Assembly (NCBI GenBank): GCA_035063885.1
Contig: JAPSFM010000029.1
Span: 1-50,945 of the forward strand
Direction: 5' to 3'
DNA: 50,945 nucleotides
Source: CAADGY01 sp900696665
GTDB taxonomy: Bacteria > Acidobacteriota > Terriglobia > Bryobacterales > Bryobacteraceae
Shown here: piece by piece, positions 14,630-23,326 of the stretch
How positions within the stretch are numbered: the stretch's first letter is position 1
How the letters are laid out: the number at the start of each line of letters is the position of its first letter
The notes under the pieces: generated by a model
The model's input: only the letters and a program-made list of their open reading frames with translations
What the model was told of the DNA's origin: nothing
Databases searched by the model: none
Position numbers and translations under genes: made by a program

Positions 14630-15619
14630 TCACCATTGTCTGGTTTGCTGTGGCGCGTTACCTCGCTTGGATGACACCGTATTCGAATCGATTGCATTGG
14701 TTAGCGTATTCGCCCAGTAAGTCTGATGAGTTCCTGTATTACACATTACCCTCATCGCCTGAATCATTGTCTGCGAGCACGGAAGAGGTAAACCTCTCGC
14801 CGTTCGCTCCGAGCGGTAATAGGTAACGGCCTGCGGTGACCATCCCACGCGGTCGTATCCGTATGTGTTGTAATTAAGCGATCCAACAGGCCATCCTCCG
14901 CCAGTGACTTTATCGAATGGTGAATAGAAAGAGCCTTGGAAGTGACACCCGTCGCTTCCCGGGCCGCCCTGGGCCTCCACAACTTGGCGGCCACCGAAAT
15001 TGCGATCGGCAACGACTTGCCCAATCCAGTAGTACATGGTCGGTCTACCAGTATCATCGGCCCAAAGGCCCGACGTGAACGTATCGTCGCGAGAAGGAAG
15101 TTCGCAACCTTTAGACCAGAAAAAATAGGAGGAATCACCGAAACTGTTGGTCAACGTTCCGTTTCCTGTATTACATCCATTATTGAAGATCTCACCGGAA
15201 TAGCGGATCCACTGTGCCCAAGTACACGTTGATGTATTTGGTGGCGGCGATTGTGCAGTGATGACAAAAGTAGTTTTGCCCGGCAAGCTGCCGCCTCCCG
15301 GGTATGAGGTCATCGTTCCGCTTACCTGCGAATAGCGTCCGGGAGGACAATCAACCCGAGCAGGGACGTCAAGAAAACCAGTGATGTAATTTGGACCTTG
15401 TTGCCAGTCGGTATCCAAGGTCCAAGTGGCCCTTGCATCATCGACCCAGGTGCCATTGCAATTCGCACACGGAATCGGGTTGTAGCAAGGCGGGCTATCG
15501 CAACTGCTTTGTGCGCGCAGTGGCTGGCTCAAGCTACCTCCAACCCCTGCTATAGCAAACAGTAGCCAACAGAAACGAAGGTTCGTTTTGGACGTCAAAT
15601 GCAGAAAAGACATGCTCAT
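14630..15619 (-). CDS. Cysteine-containing secreted protein of unknown function
   Basis: GGAG nine bases before ATG 15619 supports this start. A long signal segment follows (SKTNLRFCWLLFAIAGVGG to PLRAQ). The mature protein has clustered cysteines near its start (CDSPPCYNPIPCANCNGTW) and further scattered pairs, plus many aromatic, Gly, Ser, Thr and Asn residues (YPGGGSLPGKTTF, GGGWPVGSLNYNTYGYDRVGW), suggesting a disulfide-bonded beta-rich extracellular protein. No family is recognised. By eye its base composition is less GC-rich than the neighbours and it sits between the two lutA 5' repeats, which points to acquisition. Confidence 0.7.
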   Translation of the reverse strand: MSMSFLHLTSKTNLRFCWLLFAIAGVGGSLSQPLRAQSSCDSPPCYNPIPCANCNGTWVDDARATWTLDTDWQQGPNYITGFLDVPARVDCPPGRYSQVSGTMTSYPGGGSLPGKTTFVITAQSPPPNTSTCTWAQWIRYSGEIFNNGCNTGNGTLTNSFGDSSYFFWSKGCELPSRDDTFTSGLWADDTGRPTMYYWIGQVVADRNFGGRQVVEAQGGPGSDGCHFQGSFYSPFDKVTGGGWPVGSLNYNTYGYDRVGWSPQAVTYYRSERTARGLPLPCSQTMIQAMRVMCNTGTHQTYWANTLTNAIDSNTVSSKRGNAPQQTRQW

Positions 15620-15880
15620 AAATCACATCTCCTTGTACGATTTGAGGCCGGGTGGGTCGCCATAGCCGCTGGAATATTACTGACTCCTTTCGTCCGCAAT
15701 AAGCGCTCTTGGCTATTAATATTAAAGCGGCCTTATTATCCGATTAAAATGGAGTAATATCAATGCTTAATTGCGAAAATTGCAGAATTTTCCCAAATCT
15801 GCGTGGAGGTCCGCAATCACGTAGAGTCAAAGGCCCGAGCGTATAAGTGAACTTTGCGAGAAAAAGGCTGCCAACCGGCG

Positions 15881-15952
15881 TTATCCTCGGCCGACGCGCG
15901 GGAAAAGCTGGTCCACGACACAAGTGACAAAGATCGATACCCGGGGACCCAT
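15881..15952 (-). pseudogene. Truncated lutA 5' fragment
   Basis: ATG 15952 opens MGPRVSIFVTCVVDQLFPRVG, identical to the start of LutA at 13682 apart from residue 2, then reads two unrelated residues and stops at TAA 15881-15883. The match ends where lutA codon 21 ends. The 261-base stretch 15620-15880 holds only this fragment's end and probably the promoter of the secreted genes. It is a relic of duplication or insertion at the lut locus. Confidence 0.85.
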
Positions 15953-15978
15953 GAAGCTGAGATTGTAACACCGGCTGT
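15889..15978. repeat. Direct repeat, copy B (lutA 5' end)
   Basis: Second copy of the 90-base lutA 5' segment, 84 of 90 bases identical to 13619-13708 and in the same orientation. Six differences mean the duplication is not brand new. Weak similarity seems to continue a little past 15978 towards the htrA stop. Confidence 0.9.
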
Positions 15979-16009
15979 ACGGCTGCCGGGTGGGCGCCGT
16001 GCGCCGGCG

Positions 16010-17164
16010 CTAAAAATTCTCTTCTGACGCCGCGCCGAGCGTCACCGTGATCTTACGGCTCCGGCCATCGCGAAAGACCGTCAGTTCCAAGGTGTCGCCC
16101 GCGTGTTTTCTATCGAGCGCGCGGCGCACGGCGTCATCCGTATCGACGGGGCGGCCATCGACCTCGGTGATGAGGTCGCCGCCCACTCCGATCTCGAGGT
16201 TCCCAACGATGACCCATTGCCTTGGATCGCGTATGCCGGCTGAGGCGGCGGGCGAACCTGGCCCCACTTCCTGCACCAGCAGGCCGCCCTCAGAAGGAAG
16301 GTTCAGCATCTGAGCAAGGTCACCGGCGACGTAAACCGTACTAACGCCTAGCCGCGGGCGGGCAAAGCTGCCGCCGGCCTGGTAGCGCTCAATCATTGAC
16401 TTGGCGCGGCTGATGGGCATTGCAAAGCCAATACCGATATTTCCTCCGGGTCCGTATATAGCGGTATTAATTCCAACCACATTACCAAAAGAATCGAGCA
16501 GTGGACCGCCGCTATTGCCGGGATTGATGGCCGCGTCGGTTTGAATCATGCCTTCCAGTTCACGGCCGTTCTGGTCCGCGATGGTGCGCCCGATGGAACT
16601 GACGATGCCCGTTGTGAGTGTGCCTTCCAGGCCGAAGGGGTTGCCGATCGCGAGCACTTTCTGTCCCACCTGGAGATGATCAGAGTCACCGAGTCGAAGG
16701 AAATCGATTTTTTTCCGTGGCGCGATCCGGATGAGAGCGAGGTCGTTCGGGTAATCACGCGCCAGAATGGAAGCCTTGTACCGGCTCTTGTCCGGCATGG
16801 TCACCTGAATCTCCGGCGCGCGGCCCGATACGACATGGTAATTGGTGAGGATCAGACCGTCATCGCGGATAACGAACCCTGAACCGGTGCTCGGGTCGGG
16901 TACGATCTGCATGAACCACCCGCGGCGGTAAACCGTGCTCGTAATGTTCACCGTCGCGGCGTGCGCCATTTTGTAAATCTCGATGTTGTTGATTTCGTCC
17001 GTGGAGAGGCTCGCCGTACGGGCTACCACGGGCTCCGACCAAAGGTTTCCGCCCGCATCGCTCACGTTTGCCACCCAGCGGCGAGGCCACCGGGAAACCG
17101 AGGTCAGGTATACGAAGCCCCCTACAATCAGGGCCGTCAAAATCAGAAAACGATACTTCCTCAT
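16010..17164 (-). CDS. HtrA/DegP-like periplasmic serine protease with PDZ domain
   Basis: A membrane-anchored protease: one N-terminal helix (YRFLILTALIVGGFVYL), a trypsin-like domain and one C-terminal PDZ domain. The catalytic triad is visible as H110 (LTNYHVV), D141 (NDLALIRI) and S218 (NPGNSGGPLL). The PDZ domain covers about residues 275-375 (GGLLVQEVGPGSPAASAGI). One PDZ and an uncleaved anchor fit the DegS/HhoB type of HtrA more than DegP. Expected role: degradation of damaged envelope proteins or a stress-signal cleavage. Its start overlaps the coaE stop by four bases, an operon arrangement. Confidence 0.92.
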   Translation of the reverse strand: MRKYRFLILTALIVGGFVYLTSVSRWPRRWVANVSDAGGNLWSEPVVARTASLSTDEINNIEIYKMAHAATVNITSTVYRRGWFMQIVPDPSTGSGFVIRDDGLILTNYHVVSGRAPEIQVTMPDKSRYKASILARDYPNDLALIRIAPRKKIDFLRLGDSDHLQVGQKVLAIGNPFGLEGTLTTGIVSSIGRTIADQNGRELEGMIQTDAAINPGNSGGPLLDSFGNVVGINTAIYGPGGNIGIGFAMPISRAKSMIERYQAGGSFARPRLGVSTVYVAGDLAQMLNLPSEGGLLVQEVGPGSPAASAGIRDPRQWVIVGNLEIGVGGDLITEVDGRPVDTDDAVRRALDRKHAGDTLELTVFRDGRSRKITVTLGAASEENF

Positions 17165-17769
17165 TTTTGAATCAGGCTCCGGAGCGAGTTGTAAACCTCG
17201 CGTGTCTGCGCCAACGTCTCCTCTTTGCTGCCAGAGGTATCGATCACGTAATCGGCGTATTGCCGTTTCTCTTCGAGCGGCATTTGCCGCTCGAGACGCG
17301 CCTGCACTTCCTCATAGCTAAGGCCATCGCGCTTCATTGCACGCTCCAGTTGTTGCTCTTGGCTGCACATGACAAGGATCAGTTTGTCGAACCGCCTAAA
17401 GCTGCCGGTCTCAATCAGAATTGCCGCTTCGACAACCCCGATTCCGTGCGGCTCCCGGCGTTCGTACTCCGCCAACAGTTTGCCTTCGAGTTCGATGACG
17501 TGAGGGTGAACCAGGCTGTTGAGCACCGCCAGCCGGTCCGGGTTGGCGAAAACCTGTGCCGCCAGTTCTCTCCGGTTAATGCTCCCGTCTTCCTCCAGGA
17601 TACCGGCGCCAAATTCCTTCAGAACGGATGCATAGGCCGGTCCGCCGGGCTCCAGAACCTTCCGTCCCAGTCGATCGGCCTGAATCAGGTAGCACCCCAT
17701 CGACTCGAGCGCCTGACCGACATTAGTCTTCCCGCTCGCCAAACCTCCGGTCAAGCCGACCCGCAGCAT
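17161..17769 (-). CDS. coaE: Dephospho-CoA kinase
   Basis: Catalyses the last step of coenzyme A synthesis, ATP-dependent phosphorylation of the ribose 3'-OH of dephospho-CoA. The Walker A motif GGLASGKT is at residues 8-15, with the family's YLIQADRLGRKVLEPG around residue 30 and MPLEEKRQYADYVIDTSGS near the C-terminus. ATG 17769 (MLRVGLTGG) is preferred over 17805 because the family begins there and it leaves folD intact. About 202 residues is usual. Tight spacing to folD (four bases) and overlap with htrA (four bases) indicate one transcript. Confidence 0.93.
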   Translation of the reverse strand: MLRVGLTGGLASGKTNVGQALESMGCYLIQADRLGRKVLEPGGPAYASVLKEFGAGILEEDGSINRRELAAQVFANPDRLAVLNSLVHPHVIELEGKLLAEYERREPHGIGVVEAAILIETGSFRRFDKLILVMCSQEQQLERAMKRDGLSYEEVQARLERQMPLEEKRQYADYVIDTSGSKEETLAQTREVYNSLRSLIQK

Positions 17770-17773
17770 CCGA

Positions 17774-18694
17774 TTACCCGATCCCCCTGCGCCGTTCCGC
17801 GGCATCGATCGTGTTCACCATCAGCATTGCAATCGTCAGGGGCCCCACGCCGCCAGGCACCGGCGTGTAGGCGCCTGCCGTACGCGCTACATCGCCGGGA
17901 TGAACGTCGCCGGTCAGCACCGCGCCTTTACGATCGAACTCCGCCAGTTTCTCCGTAGCCCCCGCCAGCACCGACCGCGCGGTTGCGGCATCAGTGATCC
18001 GGTTCATCCCGACATCGATCACGGTCGCTCCGGGCTTGATGAAATCGGCGGTGAGCAGCGCCGGGCGTCCGATGGCGCCCACCAGGATGTCGGCCCGGCG
18101 ACACTCCCCCTGAAGATCAGACGTACGAGAATGGCAGATCGTCACGGTGGCATGCGCATGCAGAAGCATCATCGCCATCGGCTTGCCGACGATATCGCTC
18201 CGGCCCACGACGACCGCACGTTTCCCCTTGATGGGAATATCGTAACGGCGCAACATTTCCATGATGCCGGAGGGAGTACACGGGCGCGGTCCCGGACGGT
18301 TTGTGACCAGATTGCCCACGTTCAGTGGATGAAAGCCATCGACGTCCTTCTCCGGATCGACAGCCAGCAGCACCCGCGCGGAATCGACTTGCGCGGGTAG
18401 CGGCATCTGTACCAGAATCCCATCGATGTCGGCCCGGGCATTGAGGCCTTCTACGATCTCCAGCAGCTCTTCGGTTGTGACCGAGGCGGACGGCGTCAGC
18501 TTCTCGCTATAAATGCCGAGATCCCCCGAGGTTTTCACTTTATTGCGGACGTAAATTTCGGATGCCGCGTCGTTTCCAACGAGCACGACAGCCAATCCCG
18601 GAGGTCTCCCGGCCGCGGATAGCCGCTCTATCCGAGAAACACAGTCCTTCAATATTTGGTCACGTACCCACTTTCCATCGAGTATTCTTGCCAT
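17774..18694 (-). CDS. folD: Bifunctional methylene-THF dehydrogenase/cyclohydrolase FolD
   Basis: Interconverts 5,10-methylene-THF, methenyl-THF and 10-formyl-THF in one-carbon metabolism. Signatures seen: YVRNKVKTSGDLGIYSE (Lys active-site region, motif YxxxK), ILVQMPLPAQVD, RPGPRPCTPSGIMEML, the NADP-binding VVVGRSDIVGKPMAMMLL, and the C-terminal PGGVGPLTIAMLMVNT. ATG 18694 (MARILDGKWVRDQIL) gives 306 residues, the normal size; longer upstream starts extend into the permease gene region. It lies 17 bases downstream of that permease. Confidence 0.95.
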   Translation of the reverse strand: MARILDGKWVRDQILKDCVSRIERLSAAGRPPGLAVVLVGNDAASEIYVRNKVKTSGDLGIYSEKLTPSASVTTEELLEIVEGLNARADIDGILVQMPLPAQVDSARVLLAVDPEKDVDGFHPLNVGNLVTNRPGPRPCTPSGIMEMLRRYDIPIKGKRAVVVGRSDIVGKPMAMMLLHAHATVTICHSRTSDLQGECRRADILVGAIGRPALLTADFIKPGATVIDVGMNRITDAATARSVLAGATEKLAEFDRKGAVLTGDVHPGDVARTAGAYTPVPGGVGPLTIAMLMVNTIDAAERRRGIG

Positions 18695-18711
18695 TTTGCC
18701 AGCGAAGCTAT

Positions 18712-20100
18712 TTAGACGTGTGAACTCGCGTGCGTGGACGAGCGAAGACGGAAGTGATACACCAGCGCGCCCGTCGCAATCGTGACAATAGCCGCGACGG
18801 CGATCTTCGGCTGGAGCGTCAATCCGAAGATTGTCATCCACGCGCCCACCAAGACGAACAAAAGCGGAATGAGTGGAAACGCGAAGCTCACTACGCGGAG
18901 TTTCTGCCATCCCGGCTTTCTGCGGAAAATGAACAGCGAGGCCACAGACATCACCGCGAAGAAGTTCAGGAGAAATCCGATGTAAATCATAAGATCGCGG
19001 AACGGCGTCAGGGTCATCACCACCGCACAAGCGCCCTGGCATAGAATCGCGACCACGGGAGTGTGCCACCTGCTGTCCACTTTCGCGGCGGCCGGTAGAA
19101 ACGCTCCGTTCTTCGCCATGGCGTAGTATACGCGGGGACCCACCGTGACCATGGCGTTTACAGTCGACATCAGCGACAGCGCCATCAGTGCGCTAAACGC
19201 GCCCGCGATGCCGGGCCCAAATAAATGGGAAGCTGCCAGGGAGCCGACGGCCACCACACCTTTCATCGTTTCGAGAGGAGTTGCATAGATAAATACCACG
19301 TTCATCGCGATGAACATGGCCGCGACCAGCAGGGTTCCTACAGTGAGCGCGACCGGCAAAGTCCGCTCGGGCCGTTTCAGTTCCTCCGCGATGTAGGTAG
19401 CTGCGTTCCACCCGCTGTAGGAGACGTAAATCCAGAACAGGCTGACAGCGAATTGCGCTGGCAGGGAACGTGTTGATGTACGCACCGCCTCCATGGAGAA
19501 GTGTGACCAGCTTCCGGTGCCAATGAGGAACCCGAGACCCACGAGTCCGATGATGACCAGCACCTTTATCGCGGTGAGGACATTTTGAATTTTTGCGACA
19601 CGTCCAATCCCGAAGATATTCAGCAGGGTGAAGACGACGATTAGCGCGGAGGCGACGAACTGTGCTCCTCCAACCTTCAGCGACCAGGCGCCGGAGCCGA
19701 GCGTGAACTGCGCGTTTGCCTGCTGCGCTCCCGGGATGAAATAGCCCACGTAGTCGGAGAAGGCCAACGAGGCGGCTGCAATCGGCGCCGAGAATCCGGC
19801 GAAGAACGAGATCCAGCCGGTCATGAAACCCCATGTCGGGCCGTAAGCGCGGGTAAGATATACGTATTCGCCGCCGGAGCTTGGAAAATTAATCCCCAAT
19901 TCCGAATAACAGAGCGCACCGGCTAAAGCGAATAGGGCGCCCACCGTCCAGATGATCAGGATGAGCGATGGAGAACCGAGATCTGCGGCTAGAAAACCAC
20001 TGGCGGTGAAGATGCCTGTCCCGACCATGTTCGATATCACCAGGGCGGCGGCGCTGACGATTCCGAGCTGGCGGACAAGCGCTGCGGGCTTCTCTGGCAT
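18712..20100 (-). CDS. APC-family amino acid permease
   Basis: About twelve membrane helices in 463 residues. The first carries the APC motif VISNMVGTGIFTASGF, the unwound substrate-binding stretch, followed by CYSELGINFPSSGGEYVYLTRAYGPTWGF, typical of LAT/YfnA-like amino acid transporters. The start is set at ATG 20100 (MPEKPAALVRQLG) because helix 1 follows directly; upstream ATGs at 20142 and 20166 are possible and no start has a convincing ribosome-binding site. Substrate is not predictable by eye. It is first in a run with folD, coaE and htrA, probably a shared transcript rather than a shared pathway. Confidence 0.88.
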   Translation of the reverse strand: MPEKPAALVRQLGIVSAAALVISNMVGTGIFTASGFLAADLGSPSLILIIWTVGALFALAGALCYSELGINFPSSGGEYVYLTRAYGPTWGFMTGWISFFAGFSAPIAAASLAFSDYVGYFIPGAQQANAQFTLGSGAWSLKVGGAQFVASALIVVFTLLNIFGIGRVAKIQNVLTAIKVLVIIGLVGLGFLIGTGSWSHFSMEAVRTSTRSLPAQFAVSLFWIYVSYSGWNAATYIAEELKRPERTLPVALTVGTLLVAAMFIAMNVVFIYATPLETMKGVVAVGSLAASHLFGPGIAGAFSALMALSLMSTVNAMVTVGPRVYYAMAKNGAFLPAAAKVDSRWHTPVVAILCQGACAVVMTLTPFRDLMIYIGFLLNFFAVMSVASLFIFRRKPGWQKLRVVSFAFPLIPLLFVLVGAWMTIFGLTLQPKIAVAAIVTIATGALVYHFRLRSSTHASSHV

Positions 20101-20267
20101 AGAGCGTATACGGCCGGTTTTTGCTGGTCCCACCTTGCACATTGTACGCCGGCCGATCGCCCGCATGGGATGAAGCCGTTGAACAATCCGTGAGAACTAC
20201 GCGCTTCTTTCCGGTGTTTGTGCAGCGACCGCTGGTTCTTGACACCCGAACCGCCTACCATTGAGGT

Positions 20268-20957
20268 ATGGGGAACCTCGTGGTTGCAACGGTATCGATC
20301 GTTCTCCTGGTGAGCGGCCCGGACGGCTTCACCGAAAGCAGGGAGCGTATGGTCAAACATCAGATACAGGCTCGCGGCGTCAGAGATGCGCAGGTGTTGA
20401 AGGCGATGCGGGACACGCCACGGCATCTATTCGTTCCGGAGAAACTGCGTTCGCACGCTTACGAAGATACCCCGCTGCCGATCGGCTTCGGGCAGACGAT
20501 TTCGCAACCTTATATCGTTGCCGCAATGACGGAGTTGCTGGACGTCGAGCCTGGGCACAGGGTGCTTGAAATTGGGACGGGGTCCGGCTACCAGGCGGCT
20601 GTTCTTTCCCCCCTCGTAAGGGAAGTCTTTAGCATGGAGATCGTCGAGGACCTTGCGAAATCAGCTGCCCTCACGCTGCGCCAGACCGGCTGTTCGAATG
20701 TGTCCGTCCGCTATGGCGACGGGTACAAGGGATGGCCGGAGAAGGCTCCGTTCGACCGTATTATCCTGACCGCCGCGCCGCCGGAGATTCCACAGGCGCT
20801 GTTCGACCAGCTCGTACCCGGTGGGAAGCTAGTTGCTCCCGTCGGCAGCTCTCCTTTGAATCAGGAGCTTGTCGTCGTAGATAAGGGACGGGACGGGAAG
20901 CTGAAGCGCCGAACGGTGTTTCCAGTGCGTTTTGTTCCGATGGTAACGAACAACTAA
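20268..20957 (+). CDS. pcm: Protein-L-isoaspartate O-methyltransferase
   Basis: Uses S-adenosylmethionine to methylate isoaspartyl residues in aged proteins. The family pattern RERMVKHQIQARGVRD, LFVPEKLRSHAYEDTPLPIGFGQTISQPYIVAAMTE and SAM-binding VLEIGTGSGYQAA (near residue 100) is complete, ending with PVRFVPM. The first 20 residues (MGNLVVATVSIVLLVSGPDG) are hydrophobic and not part of the family core, so they may be a signal peptide for a periplasmic enzyme. A shorter start at Met28 would remove part of the conserved RERM segment. Confidence 0.93.
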   Translation: MGNLVVATVSIVLLVSGPDGFTESRERMVKHQIQARGVRDAQVLKAMRDTPRHLFVPEKLRSHAYEDTPLPIGFGQTISQPYIVAAMTELLDVEPGHRVLEIGTGSGYQAAVLSPLVREVFSMEIVEDLAKSAALTLRQTGCSNVSVRYGDGYKGWPEKAPFDRIILTAAPPEIPQALFDQLVPGGKLVAPVGSSPLNQELVVVDKGRDGKLKRRTVFPVRFVPMVTNN

Positions 20958-20992
20958 GAGCCGTTGCCAGCACAGGCGGCACTCCAGGTCAT

Positions 20993-21919
20993 ATGCCGGC
21001 CCGTAAACAAGTCTTGAAGGTTAAAGACCGGCAGGTCCCGGTGACCAACCTGGATAAGATTCTCTATCCCGCTGACAATTTTACGAAGGCTCAGGTCATC
21101 GACTACTACATCCGGGCCTCGCGCTATCTTTTGCCGCATCTGAAGCAGCGGCCGGTCACAATGAAACGATACCCGGATGGTGTGCAGGGCGAGTTTTTCT
21201 TTGAAAAGAATGCGCCCCGATTCACGCCGGAATGGGTGAAGACCTTCCCTGTACCGAGACGAACCGGCAAACCGGATATCCGGTATATTCTGATTAACGA
21301 TCTCCCGGCGCTCGTCTGGTGCGAGAATCTCGCCAGTCTCGAATTGCATCCTTTTTTGCATAAGGTTCCGCATCTCGACAGGCCCGGGACGGTGGTGTTC
21401 GATCTCGACCCGGGGGAGGGCACAGGCGTGCTCGAATGCGCAAGGGCGGCCTTTCTGCTGAAGGAAGTGCTCGATGAACTCGGGCTTCAGGCCTTTCCAA
21501 AGGTGTCAGGCTCAAAAGGCATTCAGGTATATGTGCCACTCAACACTCTCGTGACCTACGACGTAACACAACCGTTTGCACACATGGTAGCGCGGTATCT
21601 GGAGAGCGGCCACAGGGACTTCATCATCGCGGAAATGGCGAAAGAGGCGCGCCGCGGCAAGGTGTTTATCGACTGGAGCCAGAACGCGGAGCACAAGACT
21701 ACCGTTAGCGTTTATTCCCTGCGGGCGAAACACGACCGTCCGTTTGTTTCGCTTCCCGTAGACTGGGAAGAGCTAAGCCTGGCGATGAAGAAGAAGGATT
21801 CGGATTCGCTGTACTTCGATCCCGAGTCCGCACTGGCGCGGCTTGACGAGTGCGGCGACCTGTTTGCGCCGGTATTGAAGCTCAAACAGAAATTACCCCA
21901 CGACTTCACAGTTCCGTGA
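20993..21919 (+). CDS. LigD-type NHEJ polymerase/primase domain, stand-alone
   Basis: A 308-residue archaeo-eukaryotic primase-type polymerase (PolDom) of the LigD family, which fills and extends DNA ends during end joining. Motif I is VVFDLDPGEG (D137 and D139, metal ligands) and motif III KVFIDW (D227). Motif II reads SGSKGIQVYVPL, where some LigD polymerases have His instead of Gln178. There is no ligase or phosphoesterase domain attached, and neither is in this window, so a split LigD is likely. Its natural partner Ku is 18 kb away at 1702 with an in-frame stop. It begins 35 bases after pcm. Confidence 0.92.
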   Translation: MPARKQVLKVKDRQVPVTNLDKILYPADNFTKAQVIDYYIRASRYLLPHLKQRPVTMKRYPDGVQGEFFFEKNAPRFTPEWVKTFPVPRRTGKPDIRYILINDLPALVWCENLASLELHPFLHKVPHLDRPGTVVFDLDPGEGTGVLECARAAFLLKEVLDELGLQAFPKVSGSKGIQVYVPLNTLVTYDVTQPFAHMVARYLESGHRDFIIAEMAKEARRGKVFIDWSQNAEHKTTVSVYSLRAKHDRPFVSLPVDWEELSLAMKKKDSDSLYFDPESALARLDECGDLFAPVLKLKQKLPHDFTVP

Positions 21920-21991
21920 GCCGGTCGTGTTTGAACTAACTCTGAACAACCGAATTCCAGGGCGCCGCGAAGTACCCGCTAAGAACCCCGC

Positions 21992-23323
21992 TCAACGCGT
22001 GGTTCGTCCCGCCGGACGAGGCCTTCGTCCACGCGGCGCGTAAGCGTCCCACCTGGGATCTCCCGTGGCCCGGTAATCTTTAGGAAGGGTGGTCCAATCG
22101 GGCCGCGCGATTCCGTTCAGGTCGTACACGATCTTTCCGTCCCGAAGCGTGAGCTCGCAGAGCAGTTTTTGCGATCCATTCATGCGCGCGCCGTACATGT
22201 CGATGAATCCGAAATTTCCCTTTTGGAGACGCAGCACGGCGATGTCGGCGAGAGCGCCGGGCGAAAGGTGGCCCAGTTCTTCGCGCTTGATCTCGCGTGC
22301 AGGATTCCAGGTCGAGCGCAGAATGACGTCATCCAGCTTCATACCCATCGCGAGGAACTTGTCCATGACATTCAGCATGTCCTTCATGCCCGTGTTCATG
22401 CTGCCGATGTGCAGATCGGTGGAGATGGAGTCCGGCAGAAATCCGCTCTTTACCAGGGGAACCGCGACGCGCCACAAAAAGCTGCCGCCGCCGTGCCCCA
22501 CATCGAAAATAACGCCCCGCTTGCGGCCCTCAATCAGAGCGGGATTGATTGCTCCGGATTCCAGTTGTTCGTCGCGCAAGCCGGAGTAGACGTGTGTGTA
22601 AATGTCGCCGGGCCGGAGTTTTTCCGTCAACAAAACGCTGATGGGCCGTTCCGGCTTGTTCGATCCGAAATCGACCATCACCGGGATATTGGCGATGGTG
22701 CCCGCCTTTACGGCGTTTTCCACCGGCGTCCAATCGGGGCCGGCATAGTGCGCGGTCTTGATGCCAACGATCAAATCTTTATGGCTGAGAGCCATCTCGG
22801 CGGCAGGCTTCGCCTCCATATCCTGGAGATTCTGCTCGTACCTGCCGCCGCGCATGCCGTGGCCCACGATGTTCAAAAACGAGAGCACGCGAGTTCTGGA
22901 GCGGTCGATCACCCGTTCCTTGAAATCGGAGAAATTGCGCCAGCCCGCGCCGCCCGCATCGGCCACCGTCGTTACGCCCACGCGGAAGGTGAAGCCATCC
23001 GGATAAACGCTGTTGTCACCGGCGTAAGAATGCGGCTCTCCCGTTCCCGTATAAACGTGTACATGAATGTCCACCAGACCGGGCGTAACGTAGAGTCCGG
23101 AGACATCGACGGACTTGAACGCCTCCGAAGGGTCGATCTTTTCCGCCACCAGGGCGATGCGTCCGCCGGCGATGGCAACGTCCCGCACCGCACTCAATTT
23201 GTTTTTGGGATCGATTACGTGACCGCCCTTGAGCAGTAGATCGTATTTCTGCGCCTGCGCGTATGCGCCGCCTGCGATAAGGAGCGCCAGGACTCCCGTG
23301 ACCGTTCTCAGCCTTAGTGCCAT
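21992..23323 (-). CDS. Exported amidohydrolase (deacetylase type)
   Basis: A metal-dependent hydrolase of the amidohydrolase superfamily with a signal peptide (LRTVTGVLALLIAGGAYAQ). Metal-site features: VDIHVHV after VTPGLV near residue 85, IVGIKTAHYAG with a lysine suited to carboxylation, and STDLHIGSMN with the aspartate. The nearest recognised type is the EF_0837/AHA_3915 branch, often encoded beside a SelA-like PLP protein, exactly as here: this gene starts three bases after that partner stops, with GGAGAAGATAACAA before ATG. It should cleave an amide or ester of an amino- or hydroxy-acid derivative in the periplasm. The substrate is unknown. Confidence 0.85.
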   Translation of the reverse strand: MALRLRTVTGVLALLIAGGAYAQAQKYDLLLKGGHVIDPKNKLSAVRDVAIAGGRIALVAEKIDPSEAFKSVDVSGLYVTPGLVDIHVHVYTGTGEPHSYAGDNSVYPDGFTFRVGVTTVADAGGAGWRNFSDFKERVIDRSRTRVLSFLNIVGHGMRGGRYEQNLQDMEAKPAAEMALSHKDLIVGIKTAHYAGPDWTPVENAVKAGTIANIPVMVDFGSNKPERPISVLLTEKLRPGDIYTHVYSGLRDEQLESGAINPALIEGRKRGVIFDVGHGGGSFLWRVAVPLVKSGFLPDSISTDLHIGSMNTGMKDMLNVMDKFLAMGMKLDDVILRSTWNPAREIKREELGHLSPGALADIAVLRLQKGNFGFIDMYGARMNGSQKLLCELTLRDGKIVYDLNGIARPDWTTLPKDYRATGDPRWDAYAPRGRRPRPAGRTTR

Positions 23324-23326
23324 TTG

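Noticed and set aside
15744..15971. 75-residue minus-strand frame in the lutA repeat copy B
   Set aside because: It reads the lutA fragment in the wrong frame; the correct frame gives the LutA start and stops after 23 codons.
22169..23239. 356-codon plus-strand frame over the amidohydrolase
   Set aside because: Shadow of the amidohydrolase gene, which has metal-site motifs and a good ribosome-binding site.
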